Assembly: GCA_900239685.1 (NCBI GenBank)
Contig: OENT01000464.1
Coordinates: 47,806 to 111,805 of the forward strand
From: Rotaria macrura
Lineage: Eukaryota; Rotifera; Eurotatoria; Philodinida; Philodinidae
Direction: 5' to 3'
Length of the DNA stretch: 64,000 bases
Shown here: piece by piece, positions 15,014-26,521 of the stretch
Layout: each line of letters begins with the position of its first letter
Position numbering within the stretch: the stretch's first letter is position 1
Translations under genes and position numbers: made by a program
The notes under the pieces: generated by a model
What the model was told of the DNA's origin: nothing
Seen by the model: only the letters and a program-made list of their open reading frames with translations
The model's database searches: none

Positions 15014-18000
15014 TTAAGGAAAAGGTTCGTCATCATTGGATTTATTATTATTATCATTATTATTATTATTATGCATCGAATTATTATTCGAAGCAGCTGC
15101 AGCTGCTCGCAATTGATCAAGACGAATAACCGAATTATAACGTGGAATATTTCTTTTCAGTATATCTTGTATGGGACCAAGGACACGTTCGAATCGTGCA
15201 CGATCCATTTTAACACATTTTAATGTACCTTTAGCAACGACTGTTGCAACACGAGGTCGATTACAGAGAAGAGCTATTTCACCAAAATAATTTCCAGGAC
15301 CAAGTGTATCAACTTCAATGGCTTGAGGTAGTTCTGATGTTTTTTGATAGACAATACCATTGCCCTGTAAAAAGAGATTTTCTTTTTAGTAGTTTTTGCA
15401 TATTTTTCTAGACTAGGAATTTCATCAAAATGATGAGTTCTGCCGAATTCAGACAACTGTCTGCGAATCAAGGAGACACCTCGATTCCACTGTAGAATTG
15501 TTCGACGCACGTTTCGTAATACGTCAATAGTTGTCTTGTCAGCAAACATTGACCTTATGAGAATCTGTGCATAGAATGATCGATGCTTAAAGTACTATGG
15601 TTATTGTGCAAGCACAGTATTTCGTTTGTATAAAGAGCCACTGAAATGCTTTTTTCGTTTGTCTTACTCAGATTAATTTATGAATCCTCTGTCACATTTT
15701 TCTATGTATGGACATTACAAAACGCCCAATACTGTCGAGTGGAACAAGATGATATGTACTAAAATAAAATTTTCTCAAAAATTGTGCATGAAACATCACT
15801 GTAACCTATCATTTTTTCTGGTTAATTCATTGAACAGTAATATGATCGAATTATCATATAGTACTGAAAAAGCAGTAGAATTTTTCGTTTTCTATCTGCA
15901 TAATTGTACGAAAGACTCCTGTTGTTGAGTATTTATTTTTCCATGAAAATTTTAACTCCATAAAAATCAATCGATCCGTTTTCTATTAATGGGTAGGGAT
16001 ACGTTTCTTTTTGTGACCAAGACTAAATTTTTAGTCTTCTAATCTTACGAACTCACTAAAGAGCTTCGAAATAGTTCCTTTTTTTTCTCTGTATTATTAT
16101 TAATTGGTAGCGTCTTATCGAGCGTAATGCCATTAAATTAATAACGACTTGAAAATTGCAAAATCACAAGTAAAGAGTATCATACGTTAATGTTTACTTG
16201 AGTAGAATATCTGTCGACAACTAGTATAAAATAGAGTATACAAAGTGCTTTTCCTGGTTGGGTACTTGTCAAGCGATTTTACTATGTTACCTTGATATAT
16301 AGAAACTAGTAAAATTCAAAAGTTACACTAGTAGATAATGTACAATGTTAGAAATAGTTGCACGTAAATATTTTCGTGCTCCGAGTCACAGCATCATACG
16401 TACTAATATATTTCAAAATCAAAATACAAAGAAAAGCTAACTACTCAAGTCTTCTATGTCGGCTACAAATGAAGCAATCAGATAAGTTGTCCAATATACA
16501 AGATACGATAGTAGTTAAATCTGTTGTGAATCAATTTTCAAAAAAAAAAGGTTTTGGTTACATTGATTCATTAACAAGTTGATACTAAAAACTTCCCAAA
16601 TATCGTCCCACTGTATAGTACCCATTGATGAAAACACATAGCATCTCATAAGATCAAAGCTTGACGACAATGTCATATCCTAAACGACATTTGGCGCTTC
16701 ATGAATAGCTCTACAATATGAAGAAATCGTCTCTTCAATTCACAAGGACCTGTCAAATCCAACATCTTCATTTTGATAGGTATACTTGTACAAATTTAAT
16801 TGAATGTATTTTTTTTCGAATAATTTACCTCGACAATAATAAAGAAATCATCACCTGGATCACCTTGTTTCACAACAATGTCACCATCTTCGAATTGAAT
16901 TGGTTCAAGTGAATCAGCTACTGTTAAACGTTCCCATTCGTCAAGCGTTTCTTAATAATTGATTTAAAATTCATTTATTTAATTCTATTATTGTCAAATA
17001 TTTAATTCCTTACGTAGTACGGAGACTTTACTTAAAAATTCTTCATACATTTTTCTTTTTTTTATAGTTGAGTCCATTAATATTCTTCGATAGGTTTCTC
17101 CCAATAGTGACCATAGTTTCACATCTGTTTTGGCTTTTACTGTTGCTGCTCGTGGTGTACCATAAATAAGAGCAAGCTCACCAAAGCTTGAACATTCACC
17201 AATACTTGTGACAAGTTCATCATTGACATAAACCTATTCATCATTGATGAAATCGAACAAAAACATATATCGTATTTCGAGAGTATTTTTTAAAATTTAA
17301 CTTACATCGACTTCACCCTTATCTATAATGTAGAAATTTTCGCCCTTTTCACCTTGTTGAATGATTGAATCACCGGCAAGATGAATTTCAGGAAACATGG
17401 CATCAAATATTTGTGCACGTTCATTCTCGTCCAAATGACTAAAACAATGATCAAAATGTAGATAAATTAATGCAATTGTTTGACACAAAAAATAGAGAGA
17501 AGAATGAAGAAGAAGAGTTATATTTTATAGACACATGTTTCATGGCAATACCTAAATAGAATATTTTTTTTAATCGCTTCTGATAATGCACACATCGTAG
17601 CATAATCTTTTTGAACAATTTCTCGAACATATGGAGTTGTTCCACTTGTCCCTGACGACGATTTCGATGATACAGCTCCACGACGTTTCTTTACCATCAC
17701 TGGAAATTCTACAGTATTTTCTTCAGTCATTATAGAACTCTAAAATTGAATTAAAAATATTTTAAGAAATAGTTTTACTTTTGTTTTTGATGTATCCCTA
17801 CAAATTGGTTTTCCTTTCCGAAGGAATACAAAAGAAAAACAAATTCTCAATTTACAAATGAATAACAGTAGATATAAGAAAAAATATCAAATGCATTTTT
17901 TCATCTTTACCCCAAGTGCCTTTTATATTAATAAGTGTGAAATACAAAGGCGTAGAATTTCATACCGTGCATAATAAAAAGAAATTGTTACGCTGACGGA

Positions 18001-19174
18001 TGCAATGAAAAAGAAATCCATAGAATACGACTTCTCTTTATTCAAAGGAATTTTTCTAATGTTTGCATTTTTCTAAAGATTCTGTAGCTGTACTCTTTTA
18101 TTCTACAAAGTATAATTAATTAAACGCAGAGAAATAGATAAACTCATGTCTCAGTGAGATTCCGATCTTATCATATGTGTAAAACACTGGATTATATTAG
18201 AATGAAGCCTTAAATTAGAACTTACTACTCTTAGGCTTACTTTTCTTAAGATAGAATAAATAATCGAAATGAATCAACTAATTATGCACCGGATGTTTAC
18301 AGTAGTCTGAAATATTCTAAAAGGATACATTAAACGCACGATTTCATTTATGATATAATTTAATTCTTGATACTTTCGATACATTTTTTTTTTCATAATG
18401 AAACACAAAGTAACGAAACTATTATTTGCACTCGGGTTTTGAGGAGAAGTTCACGTAGGAAAAAAATACAGCTCCTTAGACAATTCAAAGTGAAACTACA
18501 CACCACAGTGTGAAATTTCATAATTTACTTTCAATGTTGAGTGGAAAGAAAAGGTCTCGTTCGATATTTAAATGTTACATTGTTTACAGAAATAAATCAT
18601 TTAGTAAATAAGTTTATTATGAATACTTTAGAAGATTGACAGCATAAGAAGAAAATGGGCACAGAAATAACTGGCTTATCCTGAGCCAGTTGCTGCATGC
18701 ATAAACACAGAAAAGAAAAAAGATGTCACGGCTACTACTCTACTCTATGATCTTTAGTTGGCATAGCAAGGCTTTCAACAACAATTAAAGTTGATATATC
18801 TTGTCGCGTATTAGAAAACTTTCTTATTTTAAAGTTAAACCATTCATTAACTAGAGAAGCAGAGCGCAATGACAAAGATCTTTTCATTTTCTATTTCCAA
18901 ATCATATGCATTATCATAGAAAAAACACCTACTGACATCTATGGAAATGAGGTTATTATAATTATGTTGTATTATTTTTCCTAAACATGATAATGAATCT
19001 CACCTGATCGTATGGTTCGCCAGAAAAGTATTGCTTCAGAAAGTGAACTGGATTATCTGGCTGATTAGTACACAGTTTATGTAAGCACTCTTTGATTATA
19101 TTCATAATATCATATTGATTCATATAATGTTCACATTGGTTAAGTAATAAATCGATATCTTTCGATGAGTTCAT
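15014..19174 (-). CDS. PRKAR1A: cAMP-dependent protein kinase type I regulatory subunit
   Basis: This subunit holds the PKA catalytic subunit inactive until cAMP binds. Exons are 19174-19004, 17739-17552, 17438-17306, 17233-17014, 16950-16829 and 15364-15014, giving 394 residues (human RI-alpha 381). Residues about 14-55 are the dimerisation/docking domain ([17 protein letters not shown]). The pseudosubstrate is KKRRGAV (74-80), with Ala at the phospho-acceptor position, diagnostic of type I. Cyclic-nucleotide domain A has [14 protein letters not shown] (181-194) and domain B has [15 protein letters not shown] (304-318), both complete phosphate-binding cassettes. After the normal end ([12 protein letters not shown]) comes an unusual tail of about 35 residues with Ala and Asn runs, encoded by an ATT-rich repeat at 15040-15075. 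The linker before the pseudosubstrate is short. TTTTAG ends 2 nt before the ATG. The RI-alpha versus RI-beta label is by similarity only. Confidence 0.94.
15040..15075 (-). repeat. AAT trinucleotide run encoding poly-Asn
   Basis: An impure ATT (plus strand) microsatellite that lies in frame in the last PKA-R exon and encodes an Asn-rich stretch close to the C-terminus. It keeps the frame open, so length changes in multiples of three would be tolerated. Confidence 0.7.
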
Positions 19175-19346
19175 ATCTAAAATCGTATCACTTTTTTGTT
19201 TGCATATTCTCATCAATATGAGAAACATATACGTGGATTTTGTTCGTCAATTTTTTCACTTTATCTTATTTTTATATACATAGATGATTGAAGTAAGATA
19301 CCTAATTTGTTGAAAAGATAACAAGAAAAAAGAAATCTTTGAAGTT

Positions 19347-22300
19347 CTATCGACGGTGATGACGATGATTTGATGATGGTGAATGATGCTCTTTAGTTGA
19401 AGAGCTATTTGCATGTCGAGATGACCGATGATGATGATGATCATTTTTTTCCCTGCTAAAAAAATAGAAGAAAGATGATGAAAATTTTCTAACATTGTCC
19501 TATCATGGAAATATACCTGGAAGATTCACTCGATTTAATGGTTTTATCACGATGATGATGATGGTGTGATGATGGTGAATGATTCCGTTTAGATTTTTCA
19601 TCTTTTGATTCCGATCGATCCTACCATAGCATGGGAAAAGAAAATTATTTGAAAGAATTATTTTTCAAAATTTTTATGCATACTCGTTTACGACTAGATG
19701 ATTCTGGCTTTTGTACATTTCGAGTTCGTTCTTTTTCGAGTATTTGTGCTTTTCTTTGCTAGAATGAAATAAATTTCAATTTATTTTACAAATTAAAAAT
19801 ATGAAACAAAAACAACAGTATTGCTTACGTGTACCTATAGTACAGATCAATTCAAATTGACAATCCATTAGAAGACGGCAGTTAATCACAAGTGTTGATC
19901 GGACTATGTTCCGAGGCAACAAATAGATTTAGTTTCAAGCTCCTGGGAAATATTCCCGATGATTCAAAAGCTATAGACCGTAATTAAATATCTACGGAGT
20001 CGCGCTTTAATTCCAGTTCTACTCCGAATAATCGTAATTCTTCACGTCTCTAGTGAAGAGATTTTTGAAATATTTAAGACAACTGCGTTGCTTTTTATGA
20101 TCAGGAAAAAGTCAAGTTCAGTGTCAAATATACGAAAAATATTTGAAGTCAGTCAGCTATTTTAGATTGAATCCTTATTTAACAACGACAATTCTCTAAA
20201 CTGGATTTTTGCCCAAATATTCGATTATAAAAGAAGAGAATAATTTAGCCGTGCCAAAAATACACTCAAACAGAATGTTTTCTAGACTAGTCTAGAATCA
20301 ATAAAAAATGATAAACATATATACACATATAAATCGTAATTTTGAATGTTGAATTACGATAATGGAAATGGAAATGTGGTGTTTTCCTTGACTGATCTGT
20401 TCAAATTTTGAAGAAAAAAAATCATTTCATCAAATGATAGGCTATTTCCAAGCTCAAGCTCGAAGAGAATACACTCGAATTCGACTGGGAATCATTACTG
20501 GAGTGATGAACGTGCGAAAAATTACATGAAAAAGTTCTCTGATCATTCATCATTTAGTCTATATCATGAAAGGCTTTTCGATTGATGACTTAATGTAGAA
20601 AATCTCAAGCAAAGCATGCGCTGAATTCAAGCGCTTCTTTTTTTTGATTATTGTGACAGCAGTAGCAGTCGAAACTTCGGTCTATGGATAATTTGGTTCA
20701 TGTTCGAGTACAGCCTTTATCAAAATCGGTCTCTGTCGATTTGTAAAATAAAACAGACGTAGGGCAAAACAGAAGATTTTCGTTTCGAGTATGTTGAGTC
20801 TACATCTAATGCTAACAGAATCTAACAACTGAGAGTTCGAAGGTATATGAATAGAGAAGAGTCAGCGATGTTCAAAACTACTCAAACGTGAATGGTAAGG
20901 TACTACTTTTACGATCATCTATCATACACACCAGAAAACATTTGAAGGAATCCTTGAAACTGTATCTGAATTGGTTGACTAGGTTTGAAACCAATATTTC
21001 AATTTAGTAAATACGATAATTATACCTATCATAGAGCCTTATGAATCATTTTGCTTTTCCTCGTACTATGACTAATCTAACACGTATATACAAACATAGA
21101 ACTATTTAATTCATACTACTATGTATGAGATATGTTCGTCTTTTTAAGTACCGAAACGTTTACAGAGCAGGCATTGAATCTTATGGATCCGTCGTGAAGA
21201 AAAGGTTGGATTATGAATTTGAAATTTTTTTTCATTGGCTTCTATCGACTTCTATGTTGAATGCTTGATGCAAACTATGCCTTTATACTGATCATTGTTT
21301 TTGTAATGATTTATTTCACAATCGTGTAAGATACTTCTTAATTAAAATGGCTTCATCTACTGTATGATTCATGAAAAGGACTATTAGACGGATAATTTTT
21401 CAGAAAATAGTTATCAGAAATATGTCACAAAGGTTCTTAATAACCAACTCATATTAAACATAGAATAGAAGAATGGTAGGAAGAGAGACGCTAGCTACAT
21501 ATTGCTTTTTCTTCTATATGTGTTAATCGAGCTTCTACCATCATTATCAGTGTACTTGTCAAGGGCACACTTCTATCGTATTAGTTAGAGGCAAAGGACT
21601 TTGTATTGCTAGATCGAACATTAAAAAAGTTATGGTTTGTACAAATAAAGTGAACTTTTCCTCTCAAATGTCAAAAATATCAGAAAAACTTCGATCGTTC
21701 TCTAGCATTTTATCAAGAGATAACTTAGCTCATTGAAATAGAAACTTTCATATGATTGTATATATGCAACATGATTAGTTGTAATATAAAAATTCCCTAA
21801 TTCAAGCAATCGAAATCATCATGTGCTCTTCTCAGGTTAATTAAAAGATCGTAATCCGGTCGCTACTGTCGAGCATTCATCGTCCATCATGAAGTCAATT
21901 GAAACTCATTTAGACACTGCGACAAGTGATGAAATATTTACTAATGTGACTGCTATCATCATTTCTGAGAACATCTTTCAACTGTCGATTATCAAAAATA
22001 TTGATGATATTCATCATATCGAAACGACGATTAAAGTTTATGCATGTTGCAAAGCAATTCTTTGCTTAGTAATATACATTCTTCACCGCAAGCGTTAGTA
22101 CCATATTCATGGCATACAAGCTCTACTATCGTCGAAACTATGATTCAAAGAACTTTTCATTTCTCTCGCTGTAAAACTGTGCTCGTCAATAAATGTAACT
22201 AATCAAATATTTATGTAATGGAGCCTTTTTAAAACAAAATTCACTTGTCTAAGGTCTTATAGCTCAACGAGATCTCAAAGCTTTGAATCAATAATCAAAC

Positions 22301-25300
22301 AAGTATGCTTCTTCTAATGTAACCTACTATTACTTTTAAACAGTAAGAAAATGACTCTGAAAATCGACTGGTCATATTCGTTAAAAACTGTACGTACAAA
22401 TACTACCGACTTGATTCCACAATTTCAAACTGACAACCTTGATCGTTCTGTATTAATGCACGTCTCGTACAAAAAATATTTGTTCCAAAGGTGTAAAGGT
22501 CGACAAGGACATTTTTATATTAAGACAATAACAGCTGAGTATAATACAAAACTTTCATTTGTCTCATGACGAAAACAAAGCTGGTTAGACTAGCTAATGA
22601 AGTATTCCTTTTAGTGGAAAATTGCCGTGAAATAAGAGGCCACAGGTATCTTTTATGAAAATTGATACTTCTCTAACCACTATGACCTTGATTTTTTTAG
22701 ACAACACATATGAGTATATTAGAGAACACAATATCATTAGAGACAAAGTTGCTAATTTATTAAAATTTCGAATGTGTAAGTTTTAAAATAGTTGACTTTC
22801 GGAACAGAGACCTTTTGGAATGTTATGCAAGTGCTTCTGAGGTACAGGAAAATTATGGAATGTACTAGCCACCTTACTCATTTTTCCATCCTCGAACACA
22901 TTCATGTGAATATATAGCAGTACGTCGAGATAGATCGCATTATTGCATGATACCTCTGTGACAACTGCTACTGCTATGACAATTTCTTAAACGTTAAAGG
23001 CAAGCACGAAATTTACTATTAATCATTAAGATCTGTCTGAAATGCAAAATTCGTTCAATGGTTTGTAGTCCTGAGAATGATTATTTCGAGTCTTTATCCA
23101 ATAGTTCTAATATCTATTACAAAATAAACGAAAGATAAATAGTTTTTCTAGGTAATTTTTCATTGAAACAAGAAGTAAAATAAACTGTATCTAAACCCAT
23201 AAACGAGATTTCTCTCACAAATTTTCTTCAGATCATATAAGAAAATTTTTCTAAAATATGGTTTTTTTCATACGTGCACTTGTTGAACTTTTCTTGTCAA
23301 AAACAAACAAATAAAAAAATCTTTATTTTTTGTGAGAAAAAAATAGCGGTACAAAGTACAAAATTATTTATGACTCATGATTGGCTAGGCTTGACAACAA
23401 CGGCCTTACATAAATTTTCGATGTTGAGTTAACGATTCTATGGTGTTCGTAACTCATAAGATCGTAGTTCACTTTAATACAGAATGAATTCTCAGAAAAA
23501 CTTGCACATATGCTTTGAAATAGTTTCCTGTTCTCTCTTTTAAACGGGTTCAACCGCAGATTTTAATCGCCTTATTATTGAAAAATACTTTCAAAAATAC
23601 TAACTTCTCCTTTAAAGTTTTCATTTCTAACCTAGTCTGCAAAATAGTGTGGTCGGTGGATTTTATCCATGGTTTTGATATTTTTTCATTGATTTTCATA
23701 ATTCAGAACATGTTTTTAGAATAATTCTAACAAATGTACTTGATAACTCTACAATACATTTTTATCTATGACAATCGAATATTTATCGTGGTTCTATAAA
23801 TATTTGTTTGTTGATTTGCAACAAGGTACCAAATGAACTCGACCTTCAAATCTATCTCTCTAAGAGCGAGAGATTTTCTCTGTTTTACAGTCTGCAATAA
23901 ATGCATTAGTTTTCACTTCACAATCGACAATTCTATTGCAACTCATTGCGAAAATTTGACTCTCTATTCACTTTCTATTCTTTGTCATCTTTTCAGATAA
24001 TTGAGAATAAGTATTGAATCTCAGACGGCGTTACACGTGCTCAGTATCCATTGAATTATGAATACCTTAAATATGTTAGTATTGTATGTATCTACGAATG
24101 AAAATGGACTTACAATTAAATCTTCAAGTGTTGCTCTAATTTTTGCGTAACCCGCATGCTGTTTTCCACTATTATGTTCATCAAGACGACTTTGTATATC
24201 ACCAACAATAAGAAATGATCCACACACAGTGCATACTTCCATAGCTTTATTCATATCTGCATTGGCTTGTTCTTCAGCTAATTGCTACAAGAAAGGAGAA
24301 TGATTTTAAGTTTGAAAATAAAACTGAAAATAACTTTTTCAAACAAACCGTTTCGAGTCTTTTCTTTTCTTCTCTCATTGCTTCGCATTCATTCAAAACT
24401 TGTTGTGCTTCATCGATTCGACAATCGTTTCCAAGTTGTTCAGACTTTAAAACGTGTGATGTGATATTTTCTTCGAGTGATTTTATTTTATTGATAGTTT
24501 CATTCTAAACATACAAAGAAAAAAGAAAATAAAATTCATATCGAAACAAATGAAAACAAAACTTAGAATTCTAGCACTAGTCATTAAATTGATAAAAGAG
24601 TATCTCTTGGGTATATGTATTAAAAGAAAAAGAAAAAGAAAGAAGATCCTCAATTATAGATAACAATTTTTGATTAATCCAGTAGGACATGTACAAACTC
24701 AAATTTATTGAAGTTAAATATTTTTCAAATGAATGAGTTTAAATTCGTGTCTAATTACCTTATGACTGTGCGGATCATTATCAGCATTGGGATCACCTTG
24801 AGTTATGCGAAGACGTTCTTGTCCACGTTTAATACGTCGTTCAACGTCGGATATTAACGACTTGAGAAAACGTTCTAAGAAAAAACATGCATCGATTGAA
24901 GAAAAAACAAAAGAACTTCTAAGAAGGATTTATTGTTACCATAGTCATCTTCGTAACCAAGTTTTCCATAACGTGAACTCTTTTGATAACTAAAATTACA
25001 GAAATTCTTCGTATACATGTTAAGGAAAATAATATTGTACTCACTCTTGTTGAAGACTAATATCATGAATTTTATCACAGGGTCCTATAAAATAATACGA
25101 AAACGACAGCAAAGTTTCAAAACAATCAAGATCAATACCTAGATCTTGTCGAGTATTCACAAATAAATCATGTGGACAAAAATCAACAAGCATGTATTTA
25201 CAAACCTAAAAGAAAAAGGTAAAAAAATTATTACCTATAAATTCCTACGAACACGAAATACTGTGCGTACATTTGGATCGTCGAAACGATATTTGTGAAT

Positions 25301-25375
25301 TTTTTCGCCTTTCGCTGCATTCCGACCTTTGCCCATCAATTCATCTAATAATGATTGTTGTGCAGCTAGAGCCAT
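19347..25375 (-). CDS. LUC7L3: LUC7-like protein 3 (U1 snRNP-associated splicing factor)
   Basis: LUC7 proteins bind U1 snRNP and help select 5' splice sites. Ten exons are read: 25375-25271, 25205-25139, 25084-25045, 24989-24940, 24874-24759, 24504-24349, 24284-24114, 19758-19684, 19620-19517 and 19455-19347, giving 330 residues (human LUC7L3 432). The start ALAAQQSLLDELMGKGRN matches the family. Zinc finger 1 includes VCKYMLVDFCP (from residue 36) and DLGPCDKIHD. Finger 2 is CTVCGSFLIVGDIQSRLDEH (C196, C199, H215, H221), closest to the L3 paralogue. A coiled region separates them. The long RS tail of vertebrates is replaced by a short His/Ser-rich tail with HHHHH, HHHHRSSRH and HHSPSSNHRHHRR. 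Intron 7 is 4.36 kb, unlike the others (about 60-350 bp). CTTTCAG ends 27 nt before the ATG. Confidence 0.93.
19759..24113 (-). other. Large intron 7 of LUC7L3
   Basis: A 4.36-kb intron separating the conserved zinc-finger part from the His/Ser tail exons. The short open frames inside it on either strand (for example 21889-22098 and 22351-22569, plus strand) have no recognisable domain. No transposon ends were identified. No nested gene can be supported. Confidence 0.5.
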
Positions 25376-26521
25376 GAAAAAATAAATACTTGAGCGAAAA
25401 TACTGAAAGCCAACAAAATTATTATTTTTTTCTTTCTCTTCTGTTTCTTTACAACGACAACGATAGGCCTTGGATAATTTATCGATCCATAGTTTTGCTA
25501 TTAATTTCAGCAAATCACATACATTATATTTACTTAACAGATGGCGTCTACTTACAAGAACACGTATGGTTGAGAAATGCGTCGTGTCAAAAAGAAAATA
25601 AAGAAATAAATTCTTATACATCTAATCAAAATTTCGAAGAGTTTCAAGTAGCAGATAGTGTATCGTATATGTTTAATTTTACAATAATAGAACTAGATTT
25701 CGCATTGGCTGAACTCAACATATGATAATACTCTTTTGAATTGAAATTCATCAATTAAAAGTTTCTTTTATACATATGTGAGAAAACTAATCTGAATTGT
25801 CGTCGAAATTCATTTCTGAATAATCTTGATTAACAAATACTTCATCTTAAACGAAAGATCATGATTCTCAGTTAGAACGGAAATCATTTTCGAGTACAAA
25901 AAGTGAAAAACACAGGAAAATTGTCTTTAAGAAATGCTTTTTCTCCAAAGGGAGTTGAAGATTTTCGATAGTACTTTATTCTCAAATTCATCAAAGTTTA
26001 CTATATTTATCCCATGTATACGGCCAAAAGACTCTTTCGGAATACAGTCACGCTACAGACAAATATTGGTAAAGAGAATCATTTTCCTCGTCAACTATCA
26101 AGTCATGTAATAACTATGAATTGATATTTCATTGTTGCTTATCTAGTATTTATAGGACTACTCTATTTTATATATAGATGAAAAAGTAAAAACTCCATCA
26201 CGAATTCCTTTTCAACAATATCAGATATGAATTAAAATACGTGAATTCTATTCTGATAGAGGGCAGTTTTCGTCGGAGTAGTGTGTGAAATTTTTTCATG
26301 CGACAAAAGTTTAAATAGTAAATTTTGATCTAAATTTTGATGAACAATAGAACTGTATTGTTCACTTTGATTCTGAAAAGCAGGTAAACCACAAGCTTCA
26401 TGATTCATCCATCATCTGTTAATTGAACTGAACACGTGGAGACGAGAAAAAAAACGAATATTCGATGGTATTTAAATTAACCGTTAATTCTTTCCTGTGC
26501 TAAATTTTCAATCACTCCCTC
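25376..26521. other. Divergent promoter region, LUC7L3 / small basic protein
   Basis: The roughly 1.1-kb interval between the LUC7L3 start (minus) and the ATG at 26522 (plus). Divergent orientation makes it the shared upstream region. An open frame at 25390-25725 overlaps the LUC7L3 leader antisense and has no supported identity. No other feature is seen. Confidence 0.4.

Noticed and set aside
25390-25725. 111-codon plus-strand frame over the LUC7L3 leader
   Set aside because: It is antisense to the LUC7L3 leader and first intron region and has no coding features of its own.
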